Shown: piece after piece, positions 1-7,605 of the stretch
Position numbering within the stretch: position 1 is the first letter of the stretch
How the letters are laid out: every line of letters starts with the position of its first letter
Assembly: GCA_049426725.1 (NCBI GenBank)
Contig: JBMSYN010000007.1
Location: forward strand, 54,989 to 118,988
Reading direction: 5' to 3'
Origin: UBA961 sp049426725
Lineage (GTDB): Bacteria; Bacteroidota; Ignavibacteria; Kapaibacteriales; UBA961
Length of the DNA stretch: 64,000 bases
Program-made: the position numbers and the translations under genes
The notes under the pieces: generated by a model
Told to the model about the DNA's origin: nothing
Databases searched by the model: none
Seen by the model: only the letters and a program-made list of their open reading frames with translations

Positions 1-478
1 CCGGACGATGATTCAACTTCTCACGCAATTGCTCGGCAACACGATCAGGATTGGAACCGGAACGATCAATCTTGTTCACGAATGCCAATCTTGGAACATT
101 ATATCTTCTCATCTGACGATCAACAGTGATCGACTGACTCTGCACACCCGCAACACCACATAATACCAATACCGCGCCATCAAGAACACGCAATGCTCTC
201 TCAACCTCAACAGTAAAGTCAACGTGACCGGGAGTGTCAATCAAATTAATTTCATAATCACCCCAGGTGCAGTATGTGGCCGCAGACTGAATGGTAATAC
301 CCTTTTCTCTCTCGAGATCCATGGAGTCCATCGTGGCACCCACACCCGACTTTCCTCTCACTTCCTCAATTTTGTGGATCTTACCTGTATAGAACAAAAT
401 GCGCTCGCTGAGCGTGGTCTTGCCCGAATCAATGTGGGCTGAAATACCAATATTCCGAACTTTTGAGATGTCTGACAT
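1..478 (-). CDS. fusA: Translation elongation factor G, N-terminal part, cut by window edge
   Basis: GTPase that drives ribosomal translocation. The ATG at 478-476 opens a frame of 159 codons that runs off the left edge, so only the start of the G domain is present. Visible motifs are the P-loop HIDSGKT (residues 15-21), the switch region ending LEREKGIT, DTPGH and the NKID guanine-specificity motif. The segment EVRGKSGVGATMDSMDLERE and the serine in the P-loop (bacterial EF-G I usually has HIDAGKT) match mitochondrial EF-G1/spdEFG1-type sequences better than the common bacterial form as I remember them. No ribosomal protein or EF-Tu gene is visible next to it. The EF-G assignment is certain; the subfamily is inference from one domain. 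Confidence 0.95.
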   Translation of the reverse strand, partial: MSDISKVRNIGISAHIDSGKTTLSERILFYTGKIHKIEEVRGKSGVGATMDSMDLEREKGITIQSAATYCTWGDYEINLIDTPGHVDFTVEVERALRVLDGAVLVLCGVAGVQSQSITVDRQMRRYNVPRLAFVNKIDRSGSNPDRVAEQLREKLNHRP

Positions 479-541
479 AGCTGTCTAAACCTACCGCAAT
501 AGAATATTTATGAAGATGTTTACTTATCTAAATTGAACGAT

Positions 542-560
542 TCTTCGCGTAAAGCGAAGA
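542..560. other. Small perfect hairpin in the fusA leader
   Basis: Arms TCTTCGC and GCGAAGA form a perfect 7-bp stem around a 5-base loop, about 65-80 bases upstream of the fusA start. No U-tract follows on either strand, so it is not a convincing terminator. It could be a leader structure in the fusA mRNA, but no function can be assigned from sequence alone. Confidence 0.3.
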
Positions 561-626
561 CAACAAAATTACGGGAAAAGGGGCAATTGACAAAATTAAA
601 TCGCTGATTTTTAGAATTTTACGGCA

Positions 627-718
627 TTTTCCACATAGCTTCGAGTTTTGCCCTAACTTTCAATGCTTGAGCGTTTTAAGGTCTTTTCCACAGAATAATG
701 TGGAGATGATGTGGAGAA
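627..718. other. Cluster of four DnaA-box-like 9-mers
   Basis: In the noncoding stretch between fusA and the next gene, TTTTCCACA occurs at 627-635 and 684-692. The reverse-oriented near-matches ATCTCCACA (699-707) and TTCTCCACA (710-718) follow. These differ from the consensus TTATCCACA by one, one, two and one bases. The flanking DNA (about 520-625) is AT-rich. No dnaA gene is in the window, and genes to the right are mostly transcribed toward this site, which is unlike a typical origin. Confidence 0.2.
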
Positions 719-730
719 GTTTGGAAGGAT

Positions 731-2383
731 TCAGGGCTTTACGATAAATTTTCCAGTAGCTGTCTCGGGATTGCCCTCTTTGTTTACGGTAAATATGTAA
801 ACACCCGGCTCAAAACCCTGTATTTCTTCTAATTTTGCCATAAGCATGGTAAATGAGGTGGAAGAATTGTCATAATCTATGCTTACAGGTACTTGCTTAG
901 ATATCACAGGCATTCCGGATGGGGTAAATATCTTTACTTCAACTATATCTCCTGGAATGAGCATGCTTGGCACCGGAAGATTGATTGATTTATGGGTACT
1001 TAGGATGAGTGGATTTGGATATACTCTAGAGGCGGAAAGTAGGTATTTCCCTCCGGCAAGTCGAATCAAAGAGCAATTTGGGATGGAATTCGTATTGATG
1101 TCCGCATAGTAATCAGACAATCCAATCGGTGTTTTGCTCCCATCATTGTTGACAATAACCGAATAAGCAATGTCTTGAGAACCAATATTTCTGAAATATT
1201 CCTGATAAGCTGTTGAAATCAGAATGTGTGCTGTGTCCGCAATCTCACCAAATCCAGAGAGAATGCACGAATTCAAACTGAATTCATAGGGAAATATACT
1301 TCCTGTAAGCATGCCTATAGGATCTGCGGAATCAATCTTTCCTTTCAATTCGGGAAATACACGGGCATCTCGAAAAATTTCATGTGAATCTTTGTTGACT
1401 GCTCTTTTTCCCGTGAGAAACACTCGCTCCTGATAGCCGCACCATAATTGATGTAATGGCGTGGAATTGTTTTGCAGAGCCATTTCCAGAGCATGATAGG
1501 CATAGGTTTTTCTCCCAATTTCCTGCCAAGTTTGAAGCATTGGATCATACCCCACTTTGGCATGTACATATTCGAGGAATAATGCATTGGCATAACCTGA
1601 ACCGATTTCTTGAACATAACGCTGCCCAAATCGATTCAACTTCGGCTCGAGAAAATAGTTTCGGACATAAAAATGATAATCTTTGATGTCGGGATAGATG
1701 TGAAATTCCAACCAAGTCGAGAACATTTCATAAAATGACACATCATATTGCTGATCATTCATTCCATAATTTGCCAATTGAATCGCATGATGAAATTCAT
1801 GTGCAGCAGTAATCTTCAATGCATCCAATCCGAAGGTATTGAATGATTGATTGCCAAAGCCATTCTTGTCGGAGATGCTGTAATTGTTGTCTACTTCTAT
1901 GAATGTGCGCGAGTATGAATGACGAGATGTGGAATTTGGCAATGATTCAATAACAGTTGTCAATCCATAATAGCCCTGATCGGCAAATTCTATGATATAC
2001 ACATCATAAGGTGCTGTTCCATTTTCTCCATTATTGGGAGGTGGTGGAAATCCCATTGAATCAACTTCAATCGCATAGGCATATTCGAATGCTCGAGCAC
2101 ATTCCTCAACATAATCGGGGACAGTGTTTTTGTTATTGTCCGTTTGATCTACAGCACCTTCACCCAGTTTCGAATAATGAATCTTGAAATGATTGTTTGA
2201 GGAAACAAATGAAAAAGGCAAATCCGGTGCAAGCGGGCTTTCTCCCTTGCGAAGGGCTTCCTGCCTTGCATGGAAGCGATTGCCGAATGTACCGCATTTG
2301 TCAGCCAACACGTGTGAAGGGAATGACAACAATGCAAAAAGCAATGCAATTTGCAGTACAAGTGTAGAAAGAATTGAATTCAT
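731..2383 (-). CDS. Secreted MXAN_6640-type putative metalloprotease with T9SS-like C-terminus
   Basis: A 550-residue exported protein. Residues 1-27 form a signal peptide. A zinc-protease motif HEFHH lies at 195-199, followed by FYEMFSTWLEF with candidate third-ligand glutamates at 219 and 226, the gluzincin-like layout of the MXAN_6640 family. A Ca-binding-like segment (DQTDNNKNTVPDYVEE) precedes the catalytic region. The last ~90 residues begin with SRVYPNP and end with GVYIFTVNKEG and GKFIVKP, like a type A T9SS sorting domain, so the protein is probably secreted across the outer membrane. It starts one base after the stop of the FN3-like gene, so the two form an operon. Substrate unknown. 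Confidence 0.75.
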   Translation of the reverse strand: MNSILSTLVLQIALLFALLSFPSHVLADKCGTFGNRFHARQEALRKGESPLAPDLPFSFVSSNNHFKIHYSKLGEGAVDQTDNNKNTVPDYVEECARAFEYAYAIEVDSMGFPPPPNNGENGTAPYDVYIIEFADQGYYGLTTVIESLPNSTSRHSYSRTFIEVDNNYSISDKNGFGNQSFNTFGLDALKITAAHEFHHAIQLANYGMNDQQYDVSFYEMFSTWLEFHIYPDIKDYHFYVRNYFLEPKLNRFGQRYVQEIGSGYANALFLEYVHAKVGYDPMLQTWQEIGRKTYAYHALEMALQNNSTPLHQLWCGYQERVFLTGKRAVNKDSHEIFRDARVFPELKGKIDSADPIGMLTGSIFPYEFSLNSCILSGFGEIADTAHILISTAYQEYFRNIGSQDIAYSVIVNNDGSKTPIGLSDYYADINTNSIPNCSLIRLAGGKYLLSASRVYPNPLILSTHKSINLPVPSMLIPGDIVEVKIFTPSGMPVISKQVPVSIDYDNSSTSFTMLMAKLEEIQGFEPGVYIFTVNKEGNPETATGKFIVKP

Positions 2384-2384
2384 G

Positions 2385-2804
2385 TCAACGGAACATTTCT
2401 TTGATCATACCCCAGGTGCGACGAATGCCGCTCACGCTGTGACTTACACTCACGATATTTGAATAGGAAGCGGAATTGTCATACGCAATCACTTTGATTC
2501 TATATGAATAAATCTTCCCCAAAATCCGCTCATTATTACCACCCTTCATCAATGCATTTTCATCTATGTAACGATAAGTGCTTTGCGCACCCTTCGGTTC
2601 TATGATTGCAATTGATCGAAAACCTTCACCCGATGAGGAACGCTCCAACTCATAACTGCGTATTCCTTTTTCGATGCTTGGACGCCATTCGATGGTAATG
2701 ACTTTCCCATCGGATTTCGCTGTCATTTGATCGAATGTGACCTCAGCAGCGATGATACTCATCGTTGCGAGAAATATGATTACTATGGATTTGATGAATT
2801 GCAT
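2385..2804 (-). CDS. Small exported protein with fibronectin type III-like fold
   Basis: 139 residues with an N-terminal signal peptide (about 1-20). The rest reads as one fibronectin type III-like domain: VITIEWRPS, a YELERSS strand and a YSYRIKVIAYDN strand before SNIVSVS, the usual WxP...YxlER...Y.yRv.A pattern. There is no sorting domain or lipobox. One base separates its stop from the start of the metalloprotease, so it is probably co-expressed with it. It may be a periplasmic or surface accessory, but no function is known. Confidence 0.55.
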   Translation of the reverse strand: MQFIKSIVIIFLATMSIIAAEVTFDQMTAKSDGKVITIEWRPSIEKGIRSYELERSSSGEGFRSIAIIEPKGAQSTYRYIDENALMKGGNNERILGKIYSYRIKVIAYDNSASYSNIVSVSHSVSGIRRTWGMIKEMFR

Positions 2805-2861
2805 GACACAAACATAGGTTTTGAACTTGTGAATGACAAGTAAAAAAAGCGAGAAATGGCT

Positions 2862-3611
2862 TTATTCCATGCCTCTAACGGCATCCCACTTTTTCTCAAC
2901 GGAAGTTTTTCCCCTCAATACGGTTTTATACCCTTCAACACGATGATGCATGATATCTTCTCTGATTTCATCCATGAGTTGGGTGAGTCTATAAGAAATA
3001 TGATCTGTCATTTCCTGCTTCTTGGAATACAACTTCGAAGAAAGCAATTCGGGTTCACCTATGGAAAGCCATGCTTCTGGTTGCTGCTCTTTGAGAAAGT
3101 CATATCTGATTGCCACGGGCACGCACCACGCTTCACCCAGCAATTCCACGAGATTGCTGATTCCGGAGAATGTTTGAATGGGTCGGATCTCTTGATGAAT
3201 CAATTCACCTTGAGGAAACATCCATAAAACTTTTCGTGTGTTTTTTACTAGATCCACGGCATATTGAATGGATTTCACTGCCGAGCGCGCATTGCTTCGA
3301 TGAACGGAAAACATTCCGATATTGTTGAAGAATTTGTATTTCTTCAATTGCTGTTCTTCCATCATGCCATAAGACTCAATGCCAAAATGTGCATTGGTCA
3401 ATGCAATTGCCAAACCTGCATCCCACCAGCCACCATGTGAACAATATACGATCAAGGGTATGGCATCACCTGCATGATGCTTGTTCATTTTCCATGGTTT
3501 CAGATGAGATTCTCCTTTCACGCGACATGCATGAAAAGTTTTACGCAAAGAACGGGAAAAATACCATCCCAATATCTTGCGCCATAATGGAGAATGTTTG
3601 GCTTGAATCAT
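2862..3611 (-). CDS. PlsC-type 1-acyl-glycerol-phosphate/lysophospholipid acyltransferase family protein
   Basis: 249 residues from the ATG at 3611; an upstream in-frame TTG at 3638 is less likely. The HX4D acyltransferase motif is HGGWWD (59-64), and the glycerolipid-binding block MFPQGE lies at 131-136, as in the PlsC superfamily. There are no clear long membrane spans, so it is probably a peripheral inner-membrane enzyme. It resembles the subgroup that acylates diverse lipids, some near carotenoid or glycolipid genes. It is not necessarily the phosphatidate-forming PlsC, because residues around the motif differ from the classic NHxxxxD. Its acceptor is unknown. Confidence 0.7.
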   Translation of the reverse strand: MIQAKHSPLWRKILGWYFSRSLRKTFHACRVKGESHLKPWKMNKHHAGDAIPLIVYCSHGGWWDAGLAIALTNAHFGIESYGMMEEQQLKKYKFFNNIGMFSVHRSNARSAVKSIQYAVDLVKNTRKVLWMFPQGELIHQEIRPIQTFSGISNLVELLGEAWCVPVAIRYDFLKEQQPEAWLSIGEPELLSSKLYSKKQEMTDHISYRLTQLMDEIREDIMHHRVEGYKTVLRGKTSVEKKWDAVRGME

Positions 3612-3692
3612 GAAGTGATAACCATGGTTTTGATTCAACTAATTCTTGCTAATTTATGGCAATCGCATGAATAAACATTGCCATCGGCTTAC

Positions 3693-4214
3693 ATGTTCCG
3701 ACGAAATCCTACATATATCGCCTTATTGATCTTGATTCCTGCATTGATGATTTCCTCATGCACGAATCCATTTGCACCAAAATTATCAGAAAACCCACTT
3801 GGTGAAAATGTATTTGCTGATCAGAAAACCGTGGATGGAATCTTTCAGAATTTTCGCAGTGCTTATCTGTATAAAGATACATTGGCTTATGGAAAATTGC
3901 TCGATCAACAATTCATTTTCATTTACAGAAATTATGAAACGGGTGTGGATGGAACATGGGGGAGAGATCAAGAAATGTTCACGACTTCCGGTTTATTCAA
4001 TGCCGCACAAAATCTTGACTTGATGTGGAATGATATTGTTGTTTCATCGGGAGATAGCACAAGTGTAGACATAGCACGGGGATTTAATCTGACGATTACT
4101 TTCAATCCGCAGGACATAGTTCGAGTTCAGGGAAGGGTGAATCTCCAATTGAAAAGGCCAACACCAAATGACAATTGGAAAATTGTCAGATGGAGAGATG
4201 AATCAAATTATTGA
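3693..4214 (+). CDS. Putative lipoprotein, NTF2-like size
   Basis: 173 residues from the ATG at 3693; a TTG five codons upstream is also in frame. A hydrophobic leader ends in LMISSC, a reasonable lipobox with Cys at about residue 23, so it is likely an outer-membrane or periplasmic lipoprotein. The mature part (VDGIFQNFRSAYLYKDTLAY, W-rich C-terminus ending WKIVRWRD) has the pattern of small NTF2/SnoaL-like domains. That is a fold-level guess. It converges on and overlaps the next gene by 7 bases. Function unknown. Confidence 0.6.
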   Translation: MFRRNPTYIALLILIPALMISSCTNPFAPKLSENPLGENVFADQKTVDGIFQNFRSAYLYKDTLAYGKLLDQQFIFIYRNYETGVDGTWGRDQEMFTTSGLFNAAQNLDLMWNDIVVSSGDSTSVDIARGFNLTITFNPQDIVRVQGRVNLQLKRPTPNDNWKIVRWRDESNY

Positions 4215-4933
4215 TTCTTGGTTTTGATTTTTCCAAAGAGCCACATCACTTGTAATTTCCACACCAGAAATGCTGCTTCATAGACGATGTTTTTACTCAT
4301 CTTCGAAACACCTGATCTTCGATCGATGAATACAATCGGAATCTCTTTGATGCGGGCACCGGCTTTCCATAATCGATAATTCATTTCAATTTGAAATGCA
4401 TAGCCATTCGAATGAATGTCATTCAAATCAATCTTGCTCAACATCGATGCACGAAAACACTTGAAACCGCCCGTTGCATCTTTAACCGGCATGCCCGTTA
4501 TGATACGCGTGTAGACATTTGCACCATAACTCAAAATCAATCGACGCAGTGGCCAATTGACAACATTCACTCCATTTGAATAGCGTGAACCAATAACCAA
4601 ATCATTGTTTTCAATTTCTTTGAGAAAGCGTGGAATATCTTGAGGATCATGAGAAAAGTCTGCATCCATTTCCATGATCACATCATATCCCATCCCAAGT
4701 GCTTTTGCAAAGCCCTCGCAATATGCAGTACCCAAACCCATTTTCCCGGGACGCTTTAATAAATGAATGCGAGAGTCAGATTTCATTCTTTCTTCTACTC
4801 GACTGCTGGTGCCATCCGGTGAATTATCGTCAACAATCATGACATGTACATCAGCTGCATTCAAAACAGCCGTCAGGATATTGTCGATATTATCGAGTTC
4901 ATTATATGTGGGTATGATGATGATTGCTTTCAT
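4208..4933 (-). CDS. DPM1-like polyprenyl-phosphate mannosyltransferase (GT2)
   Basis: 241 residues. GT-A family 2 enzyme that transfers a hexose from a nucleotide sugar to a polyprenyl phosphate. Motifs are the nucleotide-binding start IIPTYNELDNI, VDDNSPDGT (34-42) and the DXD-type MDADFSHDP (89-97). The short C-terminus lacks the transmembrane bundle of the long forms, matching soluble DPM1-like enzymes. It is the last gene of the polysaccharide operon, 11 bases after the sugar-phosphate transferase, so it probably supplies lipid-linked sugar for a glycan or for protein mannosylation. The exact sugar is not determinable. Confidence 0.82.
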   Translation of the reverse strand: MKAIIIIPTYNELDNIDNILTAVLNAADVHVMIVDDNSPDGTSSRVEERMKSDSRIHLLKRPGKMGLGTAYCEGFAKALGMGYDVIMEMDADFSHDPQDIPRFLKEIENNDLVIGSRYSNGVNVVNWPLRRLILSYGANVYTRIITGMPVKDATGGFKCFRASMLSKIDLNDIHSNGYAFQIEMNYRLWKAGARIKEIPIVFIDRRSGVSKMSKNIVYEAAFLVWKLQVMWLFGKIKTKNQ

Positions 4934-4944
4934 GAATAAATCCC

Positions 4945-6429
4945 TTAAGCCTGACCATGTCCTTTGAATACTCGAATCACGGTGCGAATGATGATTTCTA
5001 TGTCGAGTTGAAGTGACATGTTTTCAATATAGTAAAAATCATGCTTGAGCCGATTGGTGATTTCCTCAATCGATTCTTGATAATTTCTGTAATGAATCTG
5101 ATTCCAACCTGTAAGACCCGGACGAATCACGAGTCTTCTTGTATAGTATGGCAATTCTTTTTTGAATTTATCAACGAAGAATGGCATCTCGGGTCTTGGA
5201 CCAACAAGACTCATCTCTCCTTTGAGCACATTCCAAAATTGCGGCATTTCATCGAGATGTGATTTACGCAAAAATCTACCAATGCGTGTAACACGAGGAT
5301 CATTCACTACTGCCCATTTTTGTCCACCGGCTTCTGCATCCACAACCATGGATCTGAATTTATACATCGTGAATACTCTTCCATTTTTTCCAACTCTTGT
5401 TTGCTTGAAAATGACGGGTCCTTTTGAATCCAATCGAACAAGCAAAGCGGTGATGAGCAAAAATGGAAATCCTAGAATCAAAACGCATGCACTGAGCGCA
5501 ATGTCTATCGCACGTTTGATAAATCGTTCCCAAGTTTTCATGAGCTCAGGATTGATATCAATCAAAGGCATCCCATGAATCGCAAGTAATCTCGCTTGAC
5601 CCGTGAAGAATTCATATAAATCGGGTTGGATCTTAACGCCAATGCCGAGTTCACGACATTCCATCACAAGATCTATCATCCATCGATGATTGAGTCCGTC
5701 CATCATCACAACAAGATCTGCAGGTCTTTCATTTTTGACAATTTCATGTATGTCTTGCACATATCCCAGAATGGGAATTGTCAATGCTTCACTCTTCGCA
5801 ATTGCTTTCCATCTCTGCAAATCCGATTCGCTTTTCAATACAATTCCTTGAACCTTATACCCCCAAGATGGATTTTCCTGCATGATGGTAAACATTTCAA
5901 GCATTGCATCGGGCGCACCCATGAAAATGGTTGATACTTTGATGACTCCTTTTCTGCGAAGAAATCGTTGGAGCATGCGTCCGATTATGCGAATGAGTAC
6001 TACCAGGATTGTGAGTATCAATGCATAGAGGACAATCTTCAAACGAAAGCCACGAAAGTTTGCACTCGTGAACAAAATTGCAAGAAAGATAAGAATGCTT
6101 CCAAAACTCACAGCCCGAATGACGGTGAACATTTCGGTAAATGGCGAACGCACAAACCAATTGCGGTAGAGTCCGGAAAGCCAGAATAATGTCATCCAAT
6201 ACAATACCAATAATGGCATGACACTCAATATGAGTGTCTGCATTGTGGTTTCATCAGAGAGAGGCAATGTTGTGGTATAGAATCCAGTAACAAATCCCAA
6301 TAGCAAAAACACAGGCAATGCTGAAGCAATGGCTATGATGTCACCACCCAATTGAAAAATTGCCGGTGTTGATTTGGCGGCAAAATCTCGAATCCGTTTA
6401 TGCAATGATATGTGATTGTGTGATTTCAT
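4945..6429 (-). CDS. Polyprenyl-phosphate glycosyl-1-phosphate transferase (WbaP/WcaJ family)
   Basis: 494 residues. Integral inner-membrane initiator that moves a sugar-1-phosphate onto undecaprenyl phosphate. The N-terminal half carries about four membrane segments (roughly 28-50, 65-88, 103-121, 133-150) and a Rossmann-like CoA-binding-type region (165-275). The C-terminal catalytic domain (about 300-494) has another membrane helix, then KRAIDI, FKQTRVG, YKFRSM, SHLDEMPQFWNVL and the LVGPRPE block characteristic of bacterial sugar transferases. It sits between the GT2 and DPM1-like genes in the exopolysaccharide operon. Donor sugar unknown. Confidence 0.9.
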   Translation of the reverse strand: MKSHNHISLHKRIRDFAAKSTPAIFQLGGDIIAIASALPVFLLLGFVTGFYTTTLPLSDETTMQTLILSVMPLLVLYWMTLFWLSGLYRNWFVRSPFTEMFTVIRAVSFGSILIFLAILFTSANFRGFRLKIVLYALILTILVVLIRIIGRMLQRFLRRKGVIKVSTIFMGAPDAMLEMFTIMQENPSWGYKVQGIVLKSESDLQRWKAIAKSEALTIPILGYVQDIHEIVKNERPADLVVMMDGLNHRWMIDLVMECRELGIGVKIQPDLYEFFTGQARLLAIHGMPLIDINPELMKTWERFIKRAIDIALSACVLILGFPFLLITALLVRLDSKGPVIFKQTRVGKNGRVFTMYKFRSMVVDAEAGGQKWAVVNDPRVTRIGRFLRKSHLDEMPQFWNVLKGEMSLVGPRPEMPFFVDKFKKELPYYTRRLVIRPGLTGWNQIHYRNYQESIEEITNRLKHDFYYIENMSLQLDIEIIIRTVIRVFKGHGQA

Positions 6430-6435
6430 TAATAT

Positions 6436-7593
6436 TCAAATGCGTTCCCATGTTGAAGAAGAATTGCTCCTCAACACATGAATCCATGCTCCAAGCAAAC
6501 TGATTTGCAATCGTACAAAAATACATGCTTGACGAATAGGCATTATTCGAATTCCCAAAAAACCGGGTATGGATACTATGAGGATTCCAATGAAACAATG
6601 CAATATGATTTTGCCAAGCATGGATCCTTCATGCCAAGCTAGGAATGAAGTGGAAATTGCCAACAAAAAGAAAAATGGCATGAGCCAACGAAGCATTTTA
6701 CGTGACCACAAAAACAATGAGACGAGCCCATATTTTGGTGATAGCAATTCTTCTGCCTCCGCAACTGATGCCAAGCCACAAGCGGCAAATCGTTTGGCTT
6801 GCTTGAATTCCATTCCGGGAGGAGATGTCCGTATTTCATAAGCACATGCATAAGGATCTGCAATGACTCTTTTTCTTGCTAGCAATACATTCAGAATTGG
6901 CATATAATCATCACAGACTTTGTCATTTGGCAATGGCTTTCGATATCTTCTTCTCAATGCGTAGCAATGTCCTAAACTTGTGACTGTTGAAGCAAGTTGA
7001 GATTCCATAGACCTTGTTTGAAATTCCAATGATCTATATGCGGAATGTTCCTCTGCATGATTATCTCTCGATGTATTCATTGGTGAATCAATCGAAGTAC
7101 CGATAACAGCACCAATGTCTTGATTGATGAATCTCGCACACATGGAATGCAATGCACCGGCTTGAAGTCTGACATCAGCATCCAAATGAACAATCACTTC
7201 TGAATCTGAATGCTTCACCAAGTATTCATTGACTGCATTTTTGCCTCTTCGAGACAAATCATGCACATGAAGATTGGGATATATTGCTTGGAGTCTGCGA
7301 ACAATATTCACTGTTTCATCTGTGGAGCCATCACTACCGACATATACAGCGCATTGCGGATAATGTTGCGCATAGATTGTGTGAATCGCATCTTCAATGT
7401 ACTCTGCTTCATTATATGCGGCAATCAATATTGCAATTGATGGCAATGATGCATCTTCAACTTGTTGTCTATCCAAAGAATGCAATGCATGCTTTCTAAC
7501 TTTCATCAATATCTTCAGCAGCAATGGATACAATGCATAAGGATAGAAGATCAGAAAGAGAAGTATAATCGAGCAAACAAGCAGGATGGTCAT
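6436..7593 (-). CDS. Membrane glycosyltransferase family 2
   Basis: 385 residues with one N-terminal membrane segment (about 3-28) and two to three near the C-terminus (about 300-360), giving a cytoplasmic GT-A domain between them. Motifs are ILIAAYNEAEYI (55-66), GSDGSTDET (86-94) and the DXD in LDADV (137-141). The layout resembles processive or membrane-tethered GT2 enzymes that extend exopolysaccharides, but there is no full QxxRW signature where I would expect it; the segment ...SMESQLASTVTSLGH... is nearest. It lies 12 bases after wzi in a polysaccharide operon. Linkage and donor unknown. Confidence 0.8.
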   Translation of the reverse strand: MTILLVCSIILLFLIFYPYALYPLLLKILMKVRKHALHSLDRQQVEDASLPSIAILIAAYNEAEYIEDAIHTIYAQHYPQCAVYVGSDGSTDETVNIVRRLQAIYPNLHVHDLSRRGKNAVNEYLVKHSDSEVIVHLDADVRLQAGALHSMCARFINQDIGAVIGTSIDSPMNTSRDNHAEEHSAYRSLEFQTRSMESQLASTVTSLGHCYALRRRYRKPLPNDKVCDDYMPILNVLLARKRVIADPYACAYEIRTSPPGMEFKQAKRFAACGLASVAEAEELLSPKYGLVSLFLWSRKMLRWLMPFFFLLAISTSFLAWHEGSMLGKIILHCFIGILIVSIPGFLGIRIMPIRQACIFVRLQISLLGAWIHVLRSNSSSTWERI

Positions 7594-7605
7594 GAATTGT
7601 TTGCC

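Noticed and set aside
687..704. TCCACA/TGTGGA hairpin as terminator of the metalloprotease gene
   Set aside because: Only 6 bp and followed by A rather than U on the relevant strand.
627..718. Chromosomal origin at the DnaA-box-like cluster
   Set aside because: No dnaA, gyrB or rpmH nearby, boxes are imperfect, and genes on the right are mostly transcribed toward it; kept only as a low-confidence site.
5162..5578. 138-codon open frame antisense to the sugar transferase
   Set aside because: Complement of a conserved catalytic domain; no ribosome binding site or domain.
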